This document shows, piece by piece, positions 31,834 to 45,000 of a stretch of DNA of 64,000 bases. Source of the DNA: Nematostella vectensis (taxonomy: Eukaryota > Cnidaria > Anthozoa > Actiniaria > Edwardsiidae); the NCBI RefSeq assembly GCF_932526225.1, contig NC_064039.1:14278139-14342138 (forward strand), written 5' to 3'. Every line of letters starts with the position of its first letter. Positions within the stretch are counted from its first letter, which is position 1. The translations under genes were made by a program, and so were the position numbers. Below the pieces are notes generated by a model. It worked only from the letters and a program-made list of their open reading frames with translations, did no database searches and was not told where the DNA came from.

Positions 31834-34800
31834 TTATACTGGTGAAACATTATCTTTTCTCTTTTTCTTTTTATGCTGTTTGTCTTTGCTTTTCTTGGGA
31901 ACTGATTGAGTGTCAGATTGTGAAGAGATTGAAACTGAATTGTTATTGTCCCCATCTGTCTCCTGTGATTCTACTTTTTTCTTCTTCTTTGGAGTTATTT
32001 GTTCTGAGTTTTCATGATTTTGCTTAATATTTCTCTTCTGAGATGCAGCATCTTGTATATTGTCCATAGGTACAACTTTTGAAGTCATTTTCATTTTTCT
32101 GTAAATCAAACACAAAACAAAATAATTCAGTATGCAAATAAGAGACATAGCTTTAATGGTGTCGGCACTTTCTTATTTGGAATTGTGTAAAGTATGTGAG
32201 CTAGAGACAGAACAGCAACCAAGGGGCAAACATTAAATTTGAGAATTCTCCTCTCTAAAGGGATCCCTAAAGCATGTTTTGAAATGTTAGCTTATAAATG
32301 CTGAAACCTTATGAAACTACTAATAATAGGGGACTTGCGCTGAGAGATCATGTGTGGTGTGATCTGTTTGGGTGGCAAACGCGTGCTCAGGTTTTTAGCA
32401 ACAAAAAAGCAACTTATTCAGCGCTTATGGAAAAAGCCAGAATTCATTTTTTTTCAAAAAGGGTTTAGTCTCATTTAAAGACTGGTGTGATGGGCACATT
32501 TATTTCTGATCAATTTGTTTGATTTTTTTGTTTTGAATTTACCACACAGAAAGGTCATATGGTCTCTTAGTGCAAGTCAACTATTTCTTCATATTATACA
32601 AATTAATGTAACTGAAACTGTAACTGAAAGACTATTTTTGAGAGGCTGCATCCCCCATTATTATTATTTGTCACCAGTTTACTTCCGGTCAATTACGTAA
32701 CAATCTCCTAGGATTTTTAAAGGAAAACAAGAAAAATATTTCAAAATTGTAAAAGCAGTGTGCCTATCGGAAGTTTCCTTGAGGATGTGACTGATAATTT
32801 AAAGCAGATGACCTGTTTAATATTGCAGGTGCTAATAGATTCTTTTGTCTCTTGTTGGTTGTTTCCATTGGACGGAAGTAAACTGGTGATAATGTGGCTT
32901 TAACAGAGGGAAGTTTAATGAAGCTTAAAACAAAAATTTTGAGTAGGTATTCAGCAGCAGAGATGTCTGCTTTATAAAACTGTAAATTAGAGAGTTTATT
33001 TTTATGACACTGGAAATCTGTGTACTGTATTTTGTAAGCTCTTGTCAAGAAAACTACTCTCAACAAGAACTGCACTATACAGCAATTAGATATATATTCC
33101 CTCATGAACTAGGATGACATTTTTTCAGGTACATGGCCTGGATTTGCTGACACAGATGTCACACTTCAAAGTATAATGTTCTGCCTTTCTTCAATGGAGT
33201 CGAGGGGTACAGTATGACATACCTGTCAACCTCCAAAAATCTCAAGGCTTGAGAATTTTTTGGGGGGAGGGGTGGGGTACATTCATTTTTGGGGGGAAGG
33301 GGTGGTTTTTTTTGGGGGGGAGAGGTGGGTTTAACCTTGCAGGCGTTTTCTGTATAGAAAGCTCTCACGAACATTGATGTTTCAAATATTTTAACCCATT
33401 GACCCCTGAACCGGCTGTCGGAAAAACCTGCTTATTCCCCTGAACCGGCCTGTACTGGCCGTTTTTAGCACGCGCGAGAAAAACCTCTCTAGCTCCCCTC
33501 CTCGTCGAGTAAAGCTTATGCAAATTCAGCTGTAGCATGACAAAGAATTGACCAATCAAATGAGCTCTTTTGCACACCTCCTAGCAGCTGAACAATAAAA
33601 CAATGCCTTGTAGTGAAATCACTTGTCTCGGGCGACCGCCATGTTGAATTCTTAGCGCTTGAAAATCGCAGTATTCTCATTATTTTCTCGCTTTCAAGAA
33701 AGATAATTAGAAAACTTGACACGATAGTTCCAGAGAGGATAATAACAGCCCGTGAGAAGATCGTTTTAATGAAAAATGACGGGAAATAGTGCGTAAAGAC
33801 ATCTGAGTTCACGCTGGATTCTGACAGTGAAATCTAACTTTTGGAGTCTCACAGTGGAGATTTTGACATGTTTCGAGAAGTACACTGCCTCTAGTCTGGT
33901 GAGAATGAATTATCTACCCACTAAAAGTCTGCTGTATGGATGGAGGCTTCTTATTTTTGTGATAAGACCTGTATCATGATATTTATTTTGGCTAAATCAG
34001 GCCGGGGTGAATTCAATAATTAGACCACGTGTGGTTGCTCTTATCTCAAAATACTCATTTCATGAGGTCAAAATGGTACAAAAATAAATTTTACTGGATC
34101 ACACAACATCTGCAAGGCAACAAGGATGTCACAAAGGGTTTTTTTAGATGGATTAACCCGAATATTTTGCATGTTTTATTTTTGCTCTGTTTGAGAACGA
34201 TAGATTTGACTAACAAAATCCGTGCGAACAATTTGAATCAATTCTATATTCCTCCGTTCTTGGTAAATAAAAATTAAGGAAAATCAATAAGTAATCAATA
34301 CTTTCAGAAGAGAAAGTTTAACCGTCGCTGTGTCCAGAACACACACTTTGAAATACATAAAATGTCTTTGTTTTACCAAGTCTTGAAATCTTATCTATGA
34401 AATAAACTCACGGAATGTATTCAGGAATACTGTGAGCACATTATTTTAAATATTGTATTGATTTATGTATTTATTAAAAAATAATTTTGTCATAAGTTTT
34501 GTTTTGTTTCTTTTTGTTCACTAAATTGATAAAATTTCAATAAACTTGTTAAACAATCGTCTAGTTTTTATATTTTCCTAGTTCTTTACAGATTAATTTT
34601 TACACCCTCCAATTCCTCATCTTTTTCTGAATAAGATGCACTAGTTGCTTTTATGTACAGTAATATTGTATCGCAATTTACTGCGCATATGTGTTTTCTT
34701 TTCTTCTTGAGTGAATTTGCAAAACTTATGAAAACTCCCAGAAAGGGTGAATCGCGCGCTATTATCCCAGGAGCAAATGGGTTAATAGAAAATAGGTGAA

Positions 34801-35953
34801 ATGACGATTTTCTAAAGAACAATTTTTTGGAAGCGTAAAAAATCGCTTAAAAGCGGGAGATTTGGTGCTCAACACGGGAGAGCGGGAGAAGGGGTCCAAA
34901 ATCTTGAGACTCCCGCCTAATGTGGGAGAGTTGACAGGTATAGTATGAATGGACCCACCCATATGTACTGTTATCACTTGTCTCTCACTATATGGTACCC
35001 CACCCAAATCCTGATATGTACCATAATGATTTGAATAAGCGCCCAGGGATGATTATTTAATGTTTCAGATCTTTCGGGGTGTTTATTGAGGAGGGGGCGC
35101 TTATTTCGGTGGAAAATACCAGCTTATGAATTGATTGAGAACAAAACTTTGTTTTCAATGAACTGAAACAACAGTAAATAAGACAACTGAAAGAAATGTG
35201 CAATTATATAGATAAAGAAGTAGAAGGGATAACAAAAAGATCCCGTGTTGTAATTTGATGTCAATAAGTGCCTCCCTTTGCAAGGCCCCCCATATGTAGA
35301 TTACAAACGGTAATGTAACATTATTCTTACCTATTCTTCTTTTCATCAACCGATCCAGATATAGATAAAACGCCAGTTACTGATTCTAGCCCAACGACAC
35401 GGAAAGCTAATTCGTCACCTAGGGATAAACTCCCGTACAGACCATTAGATGTTCTACATTTAGCAATTGATGCGTTGAAACACCCATGCACCAGGCACCC
35501 AATATGATCATAGCCGAATTTGTTCACCACACCGATCAGCTTGTTACCGATTTCAGGTTTGAATGTGATATAATCCACTTGTGCATCGAAATGAAGAAAT
35601 GGGCTTTCGTCGATTATGTTCCCACGCCTTTGTAGCAGTGTAACTTTGTCATAAGCGACAATAACAGCTCGAAGTTTCTCACAATATTTCATCAATTTTT
35701 TGTCGAGTTCTTCTACAATTCCCTTTTTTAAACGACCTAAGTAGCTAGGTGGTAAGCACATGTGCTCTGTACACTGAATTACTTGAAACAAAGAGTGCTT
35801 TTCGCCGCACTTTTGTCTTGCTTCTGCTAGACTAAGGGTGCTTCGAACATCGGCAGCCATGTTGGATGTCCCCACGTGCAATCTGGTCACCAGTCTACCG
35901 CATCGAACTGCTTCGAATGACTTCCGATTGTTTATCGATTTAGATTTCAACAT
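31834..35953 (-). CDS. POLR1F: POLR1F (RPA43), RNA polymerase I stalk subunit
   Basis: Two coding exons on the minus strand, 35331-35953 and 31834-32098, join in phase 2 to give about 295 residues. The signature FGYDHIGCLVHGCFNASI and neighbouring YDKVTLL and NKLIGVVNK match the Rpb7-N/OB-type core of RPA43 (TWISTNB). With RPA14-type partners it forms the Pol I stalk that contacts Rrn3 in rDNA transcription. The C-terminus is Lys-rich (KKKKK, KDKQHKKKKRKD), as in animal RPA43. Two starts are possible: 35953 with a GCCGCCATG context, or 35860, which begins MAADVRSTLS. The earlier one adds 31 basic residues. The gene is head to head with TWNK. Its 3.2-kb intron holds transposon remnants. Confidence 0.92.
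32645..32900. repeat. Inverted repeat pair in the POLR1F intron
   Basis: TCACCAGTTTACTTCCG near 32672 recurs as its reverse complement near 32870-32893, about 200 bp apart. It is probably a small MITE. No ORF. Confidence 0.55.
33395..34781. mobile_element. TTAA-flanked element with CCCATT ends (piggyBac-like MITE)
   Basis: The left junction is TTAA|CCCATTGACCCC and the right junction AATGGG|TTAA, at 33391-33394 and 34782-34785. A TTAA target with CCC-starting ends is typical of piggyBac-type elements. The 1.39-kb interior has no transposase frame. It is nested within a further inverted pair, TACCTGTCAAC (about 33219) and GTTGACAGGTA (about 34930), an outer older element. Confidence 0.65.
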
Positions 35954-36090
35954 GGCGGCAAACTTTCAAAGCGGAACGTAAACGTTCCGTATAAAACTGG
36001 TATCGATCCTGCAAAAAAGCATCCTTGCCCTTTCTTTTTCCAATTTCTAGCTATGGAGAAGGTCAAGAACTTTCTAGAAAGGTCAAGAAA
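35954..36090. promoter_or_regulatory. Short divergent promoter between POLR1F and TWNK
   Basis: Only 137 bp separate the two start codons. The start codons point apart, so both transcripts must begin in or near this gap. No TATA box is evident. A short upstream reading frame (ATG at 36053, 16 codons, ending just past the TWNK ATG) overlaps the TWNK start. Confidence 0.6.
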
Positions 36091-39000
36091 ATGCATAAGA
36101 TGAATCATCTGTGGAAATACAGTCGGTGTTTTGGTTATGTTTTCGTACGCCCAGAATATCTACACGTAACTTCTGAGTTAGCCGTGTTTAGCCAAGTTCA
36201 GAGAGGGATCAACACAGTTGCTGTGCCATGTGTCATCAATTCTCGCTCTCGCCTTGTGCACACGACCGCTTCATCGTTCACTCAGCGACTTCTTTCAAGC
36301 AATAAGATCGTCACCAATCAACTTCCGTCTGTACGACAAATAGAACAGTTTCTTTCTTCTAAAAGCATCAAATACGAGCACGGTCACACAGCCATACTCG
36401 CACAGTGCAGCTTTTGCGACAAGGGAAAAGACAAAACGAAAAAACAGGAACTCAGTCTATTTATAAACAAAACCACAGGGAGCCACTTCTGTAGGAACTG
36501 TGGGGCTTCAGGGTCATGGAGACAGTTAAAGGTAACGCCCTTTTTTGGGGTGGGGGTGGGGTGGGGGTGAGGGCTCTAATAGGGGGAAGAAAGAGTGGCA
36601 AAATAAAGATAAAAAAAAAACAAAGGCAGCTAGAAAGTAGATAAATGTGGTCCAACCTTGGTCTTGGTGTTTGCATCCATCATCTACCACTTCTCCTGTC
36701 ACGGCCCTGCCATGGGTACAGGGGGGTGTGACCACTTCTCCTGTCACGGCCCTGCCATGGGTACAGGGGGGTGTGAGCACTTCTCCTGTCACGGCTCTGC
36801 CGTGGGTACAGGGGGGTGTGACCACTTCTCCTGTCACGGCCCTGCCATGGGTACAGGAGGGTGTGGCCACTTCTCCTGTCACGGCCCTGCCATGGGTACA
36901 GGGGTGTGTGAGCACTTCTCCTGTCACGGCCCTGCCGTGGGTACAGGGGGGTGTGGCCACTTCTCCTGTCACGGCCCTGCCATGGGTACAGGGGGGTGAA
37001 GGGGTGATGAAAAGGGTGAAGTCACAAATCATGGACTAAGTTTTTGCATTTTCACAGATCACTGAATGAAAAATTGTTTTCATGGTCCTGCTGCCAAAGT
37101 TTGTCAAAACATCATAAATCTACTAAGAATAGATAGTGTGTAGGGTGTTCCTTCTTGTTATTGATATGGTGTAGAGTTCCACTCCAGCCATATACAAAAT
37201 ATGTATTAGCTGTCATCACTAAAATCTAGCTTTATACTCCACAGCAAAACAAATCTGCCAAAAAAAATGTCTGATCAATGGATTGGCTGTCACTGAAAAA
37301 TATGACTTCTCAATTGATAAATGAATATTGTAGCACCAATTCCGAACAGTGAATAGATTAACATCCTCCTTGTTCAGGTTTATTATGTTTTAACAATATT
37401 TTATTTATTATGAATTTATCTTACTTTGTTTACACTTGTTTTATATTATTCATATGTCAGGCCATTTGTCTGGTTTACAGTATCTTTTACACTCACGCCC
37501 CTATCCCAGCCCACTCCTTAACCCCTTGAATTATCCTTATTTTGTAAAGATCAGGGTAGGGATAACCAATATTCTCTCAAGCCCTGATAATGTTGCCTGT
37601 TTATATCTGTTTGTCACAGGCCACTGTGTCTGAGAAGCAAAGTGGGAATAGCAGTAATGTGATAAGTGAAAGTAGTCAACCAGCACCCCTGGTCAAGGCA
37701 GATGTCAAAGTGACAGAGCTGTGGAAAGAGGCATCCCCTCTCTCTAGCTACCCTGAAAATACCAAAAGACAAGTTCTGGAAAAGTTTTCAGTCCAGGTGA
37801 AGTTGGAAAAACAATTAGGACTTGTAAAAATGTTGCTGGTTTTGGAGGGTTCTACAGGGAAGATTCTTCTTCAAACTATATATATATTTTTTCTATCTTA
37901 CCATCCCATATTGTGTAATTCCAGAAAAGATCCAAACCCCCCCTCCCCCGAAATTTCAAGATCCCAAAAATACCCCCACCCCTGTCTGGAAATATTGTTT
38001 TCTGAAATTATTGTTTTGGTTAAAATGTTTTCTTATTTGCTCACATCAACATCTATAGTGTGTACACCAAGGTCGAAGGTAAGCGTTTTAGATCGTCCTG
38101 CTTTTTTTTATTGTTGATCCATTTGGTTACTTTCTTTAGTAACCAAAAATAACAGTGATTAAAATTTACATTCAATAGCTTGTGTTTGTATAATTAATTT
38201 TTCTCGGTCATGAAAAACAATGTGCAATATGTTCGCACTATTTGAAAGCCATTTTGTAGTAAATAAAAATACAGGCACCGCGCCAAATACAGACCAAAAA
38301 ATAAAAAAAAACAGCAAAGATTGGTATTCATTCGAATTTGATCTTAGCTCCCCTTGATTACTTCGCACAGCGTATGAAACATCAATTGGTGTGCCTGTGT
38401 TAAATTTGAGATCGTGGAAGACTGGAAACGACAAATCAGTCATTATGCATCTACTTTGAAACGGACAGAGGCTTGAAGATGCAGATAAAACATTGCAAGA
38501 ATGTTTGGATCACAGGATATGAGATGATATTTGAAATAGAAATGCTAGCAAGCCCAAAACGTTTTTGTCTAAGGTGAGGGCTTGTTCATAACTGTTTGAC
38601 ATCATGGAGCAAAATCAACCCCCTGTAAACGGTGGAATGCCTGATACCCCCCACCTACACCCCCTGGAATTTCCTGGGGCTCTTACCCTCCACCCCATCC
38701 CTACCCCCCGGAATTTCGAATTCCCTCCATGGGGGGTATGGAACTTTTTCTGGAATTACACATTAAATGATTTCTTGTCACCACATAACGGGTTAAATAT
38801 CGGATTTTAAAGTGAAAGGCCCCGAGCTTCAGCTGATTATCCTGCTTTACCTTGTTTATTTGGACATATAATGATCTTTATAATTTCTTGAATGCAGAAA
38901 TTATCTGATGCATTACTAGATGAGTATCAAGTCCATTTAATCATTCACAAGGTGCAGTATGTAACTATGTACAGTATGTTATAGTATAGCTTAATCATTA

Positions 39001-42000
39001 AATTATAATATAATTAAAAGATTGTGAGAATTTTGCCTAACAGCATACAGTAAATACTGTTTCAATTTTTGGACTGGGAGATAAAGACTGAACACCGCAA
39101 GAGAGTGTCAAGATAGCTTAGTGGTATGGGCTTCATTTCCCAAGCAAGAGGACTAGGGTTTGAGCCCCAGTCATGTTGAGATTGTAAAAACCTTGTCTTA
39201 TCAGATAAGGACATCAGGCCAGAGGTCCTGTCTCTCGCCACACTTCACTAACCTGTATTGGGGGATGTACAAGCACAACTATGGACGCTGGCCTGTGGTA
39301 CCATCTTCTGTCACAGTGCTTACACACTAATTCTCACTTATGATTGTACACTGTGTTTTATAACAAGACCATGTCTTGTTATTTAATTTGCGCTAGCTAA
39401 ACATTACCTCTTCCACCAAAAGAGTTGCCATGTATGTTTATATTGGTCCGTATTGTTCTGCTTTTAGTTTTCTGAGCCGGATGGCTCTGTGACAGAGCAT
39501 TTGTGCTTAGCCTTCCCTTGGTATGATGCAAAGAAGCAAGGTGTACATGGAGTTAAGCTGGTCAAAGTTAACCAGGGCTCTGACAATAATGTATCTCTGC
39601 TTCCCAGGTAATTAAGCTGGATTAATCTTAAAAAGAAATAAGATTGGGTTTTATGATAAAGCTTTAGTTACTGCAGGAATGGGCTGTTGCTAGTGCAGTA
39701 AATTTGTACATATGCTTTTTATTCTATTAAAGTTTTCAGTGTTTGGGGCACTGTATTGGGGGCTTAAGTCTGTCCAGCTACCCCTTTTCATGTAATGAAA
39801 TCTTCTAAATTATCTCAGGCAAGGATTTCTTGGTATTTTTGGATGGAACACTATTCCTCAAGAAGCAAAAGAGGTTAGTCGAATCTGTTACCATCATTTC
39901 AAGGCCACACCCAAGGGGAATGCCCCAAAATGGAACTTCAAAATAACCTGTGTTCAGAAAGCCACCAAAACTTTGCTATTGTTTGAAATATATTTTTAGT
40001 ATAGATCATTTTTATCAGGTCAAAATGATGATGAGAAATAATGTATATGGGCAAGACGAAGCTACATGATAAAACATGATGCACAATGAGGCAAACTTAG
40101 GTGCCTAGCAGATCAAATTCTATTGAATGACTTACATTGATACATTGTCAGAAGAGTATCTGCAGTAAAAAATGTCTTCATCTCTGGTAGCCATGTAGTG
40201 ACACCTAGGGTGTTAGAAAGTACTTTATTTGAAACATTCTATATTGATTGTCATAAATGATTTGACTCAAATTTTGAGATTTTTGTTCCAGGTTGTTCTA
40301 ACATTAAGTGAATTTGATGCCATTGCTGTCCGTCAAGCCACTTCATATCCAGCAATATCTTTACCACTTGGGACACACACACTCCCACCTGAGGTAACCC
40401 ATCTTTTTTTCTTTTCACTCAATTATGACTGCTCATCACACTATCTCACTGTATAGACAGACCAAGAAACAAGCACAATGCTATTCTATTGAGCTTTCAA
40501 TATTTGGAACCAGTTGGAAATAGTCGGCATTGCAGTGGGACCTGCTAGTATATCACAGGTCTCTGGTATACCTAAGTGGACTTCCTTTCCTGATTGTCTT
40601 GCCTTCTAGATTCTGTTAATTGTAACTCTTTTTGTCAGGGACCTCTATTGGACAATTTTATTGTTATTCCATTTATTACCATTTGTTGAACAGAATTGAA
40701 ACTTGTGATTTCTTGTAAGGAATAATAAAATTTCCATACATAACCATAGGTGTCTGTTATATACAGTTGTTTGCAAATTTTAATATTTATTAAAATGAAT
40801 ATTCAGTAATGTGATATTCTAGGTTTTTAAGTGAAAGATATATATGGTGGTTATTATTTCAGGTTTTACCCCAGCTAGAACAGTTTGAACGTATTATTCT
40901 CTGGTTGGGTAGTGATGTTCGTTCAAAGCAAGCTGCAAATCACTTTTCTAGAAAGCTGAACATCCAAAGATGTCATTTTGTCAGGTGAAGCGATCTTAAC
41001 TTTATAAAGTACAAACTTCAGAGGGAAGAAAAAGTCATAATTCAGCATGGAATAATAATAACACTTTATTTCTTCATTGTTTTATTCTTCGCCTACAGTA
41101 GTTAGACAGTTAGATGTCTCATTAAGTAATACTTTTCCAAAGCTTTTTCATACATTATATTTTTGGCAGACAAAGGGGGCTGGGTCCAAAACCAAACTAA
41201 AAAAGAATGTAATTCCTTTTTGTAGACCAAGTGAGGAGAACCCACCAAATGGTGCTCTAGATGCTCTAAACAAGGTATCTCAGCTGATGGCATTTTTTGG
41301 TGAATATGAGTGCCTGCAAAAATATGGAACATTGTTGGATTTGTGATCAGTGCTAAAACCCCCAGCAATCACAGCCTAATTCTAAGTTTTTTGTGTGTGT
41401 TCTTACAGGGCTATGACCTTCAGAAGCTGGTGTCAAGTGCACAGTCCATCAGCCATGAGAAGATAGTCACCTTTCATCAGGTAATCTTCCATAGTTACCC
41501 TCCATTTGGTGATGAATCCAATATTCTATAAGTTGATTTTATAAAGAAATCATCTACAGTATACAGGGATCCCATAGTCAATATCACCCCCAAAACGATA
41601 TTGTTTTTCTAGTGAAATTTAACACGGAATTCACGAATTAATAATAAATTATTCTAATCATATAGTCAAATTCTTTTTTTATGATTGAATAGACTTTTTA
41701 TGCTATTTTTAATTGGCAAAGATGCTTAATTTTCAAAGTATACTTGTCTTTTCATTGAATTTCACTTTTCAACTATTGGATTCCACAGAAAACCTTCTGC
41801 ACATTAGAATTTGACTAATGGTCATGTTGTGATTCCATGAAAAGTTATCACTTTATCAAATAATTTATCATAGTTTTGTTTTCCTTATTTTCTTTTTTTT
41901 TTTCAGCTACGAAACGAGGTCTATGGGGAACTGGTCAATTCAGATCAAGTTGCTGGTGTAAAGGTTAGTTAACAAGACAATATTGTCAAACCAACCAAGC

Positions 42001-45000
42001 CAGCAGCACAAGGAATCTGACCTACTTGTTTCCAAAATGTATTGTTTTTGACTGTATGGATTTTTTACTGGATAATCTGTAATGACTTATTATTTATGCA
42101 TTACTGCATGCATCTAGTTTTATTTTGTAATTACTTGAGATTTTAAACAAAATGAAAGTTATTGCATATGCATGCTGTTTTTGAAATAAATCAATCAAAA
42201 TAGCCTGAGTAATGAATATAGTCCGCCAAAAAAAAAGGACTATGCCAATTTTTTTTCTCTTTATAAAGACATAGATAAGCCTATCCATATACCGTTTCTG
42301 CTTCTTTCAGTGGAGCCGGTTCCCAAAACTGAATTCCATTCTGAAAGGGCATCGGCGCGGAGAACTGACCATATTTACTGGACCAACTGGGGCTGGAAAG
42401 ACAACACTGTTAAGTGAACTCTCGCTGGATCTTTGTCAGAGTGGGGTATGTGAATTATTATCAAACAAAACAAGAGTTCATAGGCTGTTTCTTTACAGTT
42501 TACCGCAATATTCGGTATTAGAAGAAATAAATACTATGATGCTTTATTGCGAGTCCCACTTGAAGCACTAAAGAATAGCAAACGTCCAGGGTAGGCTTGG
42601 ATAAAACACACTGTTTGACATACAGTAAAATGGTCATCCATTGGCCGCACCTTTTCAATCTAATAAATAGCACAACGTGGATTTACTACTCGCCTATCAA
42701 TCACATGTTGTGCCTTTTCCTTTTTAGGTCAACACTCTTTGGGGAAGCTTTGAGATTCGAAACGTGCGCTTGATAAAGACGATGCTCAACCAGCTGTCAG
42801 GGTGAGCTCCCGATGCTTGCTTATTTTCCGAACCTCTCTTCCAAATGTGGGTGTTGCATACAGTACGTTAAAAACTTATTGTTTCTTTCTCAGGATAAAC
42901 CTCCAAAAGAACGTGCAGCAGTTCACGTACTGGGCAGATAAGTTCGAGATGCTGCCCATGTATTTCATGTGCTTCTACGGCTCTCAGAATATCAATAGCG
43001 TCGTTGAGGTACAGTTTTGTAGATAACTTGCGTCTACATTCAATGGTGTCTAAATTAACCTGTCACTAGAAAGCGGACAAAGGTGTACCCCTCGATTAAT
43101 GCATCACTGTTAATGTATTAGTATTGATCTAGATTGGGTGATAGCAATGGCAAAGTAATTCTATAGCACGTCATCATTAGTCATAGGATAAACTTCAAAC
43201 AATTCAATAATGTGCGAGCCTTTCAATATTGTCAATTATTGGACATTTAAGAAATCCCAGTAAATGAATAGTGGCTGATAAATGGTTTGTGGTTTTCAAT
43301 AACTATACCAGGTACCATTGTTTAATGATCAAATTCTCATATGAAAAATTGAATGAAGACGCACAGAAGGCGCCACAGCGAGTCGTGAACAACAGTCACA
43401 TAAACAGTCGCATACGGTTTTGTTTGTGACACGCTGTGATGTTATCTATGCGTTTGTTTAAGCACCAAAAAGTCTTCAAAGATAAAAGAGATGGCCCATT
43501 CGATTCTCTGGCATTTTTCATGTTTTTCAGACGATGGCTCATGCTGCCTACGTGTACGACATCGATCACATCATCATAGATAATCTGCAGTTCATGACAT
43601 CAAATATAAGGTGGGTGGCCTTAGCAACCAAAACTTAAGGTCATGACATCAAATACGAGAAAAGGTGGCATTAGCAAGCAAACCTGAAGGTCATGACATC
43701 AAATATGAGAAAGGGAGACCTTACCAAACCAAACCTGAAGGCCAAGACATCAAATACGAGAAAGGGGGACCTTATCAACCAAATCTAAATGCCATAATAT
43801 CAAATACTGGTAATAACTGGTAAATATTGGTAATAACAAATGTGGTAATGTATGTAAGTCGTCTTATTTACAATAATATATGTTCGTTGAGCCAATTACA
43901 AGTGGTACAAACTAAATTTTACTGGATTATGGGTTCAGTTAGCAACATTTAATTGGTACTTGACTGTACTAAATCTTAGTTCTGATTTGATATCGTTTTT
44001 GTTTCCTAGGTCAGATGACAGGTACTCTGTCCACAATCAGGCGATTGGGGCCTTCCGAGACTTTGCGAGCACCAAGAATGTACATGTAACGCTTGTCATT
44101 CACCCTAGAAAGGTACGTTGAGCGAAGGCAAGGAAAATGTCTATTTTCATTGTGGAGAATTATTTGTGGGTAGCCTGTGCTGCTCAATATAAAGGCATTT
44201 GTAGTCTTTGGCTTCTAGGAAACACTGGTATGTGAAATCGTAGTCGTTTTATTTATACTGACGAGTATTACTCGACCTCCGACTCTTGGTGAATCGAACT
44301 AGGTTGCCGTTTTTGGAAATGGGAAGTGCCACCATCAGAAAAGAAATAGGACAACAAAAGAGTATCAAACACTGTTCTAACAACAAAAATAACCATAGCC
44401 CAATGACCGCTGATTGCTTTAAACTCGTTTCCTTTGCGGGTGTCGCGTCTTTAATAGCTCTTTGCCTTTATTAGGAGAACGATGACGTAGAGCTTCAGAC
44501 TGCATCTATATTCGGCACAGCCAAGGCAAGCCAGGAGGCCGACAACGTGATGATCCTACAGGACAAGCGCGGAAGGAGCGATAAATATTTACAGGTGTTC
44601 AAGAATTGAAAATACAACAGTTTATTCGCAGGGAAACTTCAAAATAAGGATCTAAGAATGATGTTTAAAGTCCGCTTATGACCAGATTTAGACCTGTATT
44701 TTCAAGCTTCTATTAACTTCGAGTCCTTCCTACATCTTCAATGTATACTTCAAGTGCATAATCTATTTAATTAGTGAATTTGGGCGTGTGAATTATGGCA
44801 TTTAAAACATCGTTTTTACGTCCGCCATTGTTTTGGTGTGATCTCTCTTGAGCCCGCGAAAAGGATGCGGTTTCTCACCTCCTACGTCACATACTCAATA
44901 CGCTTCGCGAGCTCAGACGCCGCTTCTAGTTGAAAATACTCAAGAATTTCTTTTATCTCGACACTTTACGAACTAAAGTCTTATGGCTTAGTTAACGAGG

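Noticed and set aside
36526..37039. Repeat-containing ORFs on both strands in TWNK intron 1
   Set aside because: They arise from the 45-bp minisatellite, which is a multiple of three. The real coding exon ends at 36531.
39095..39200. tRNA gene
   Set aside because: Box A and box B are present but the stems do not form a full cloverleaf, and a SINE body follows.
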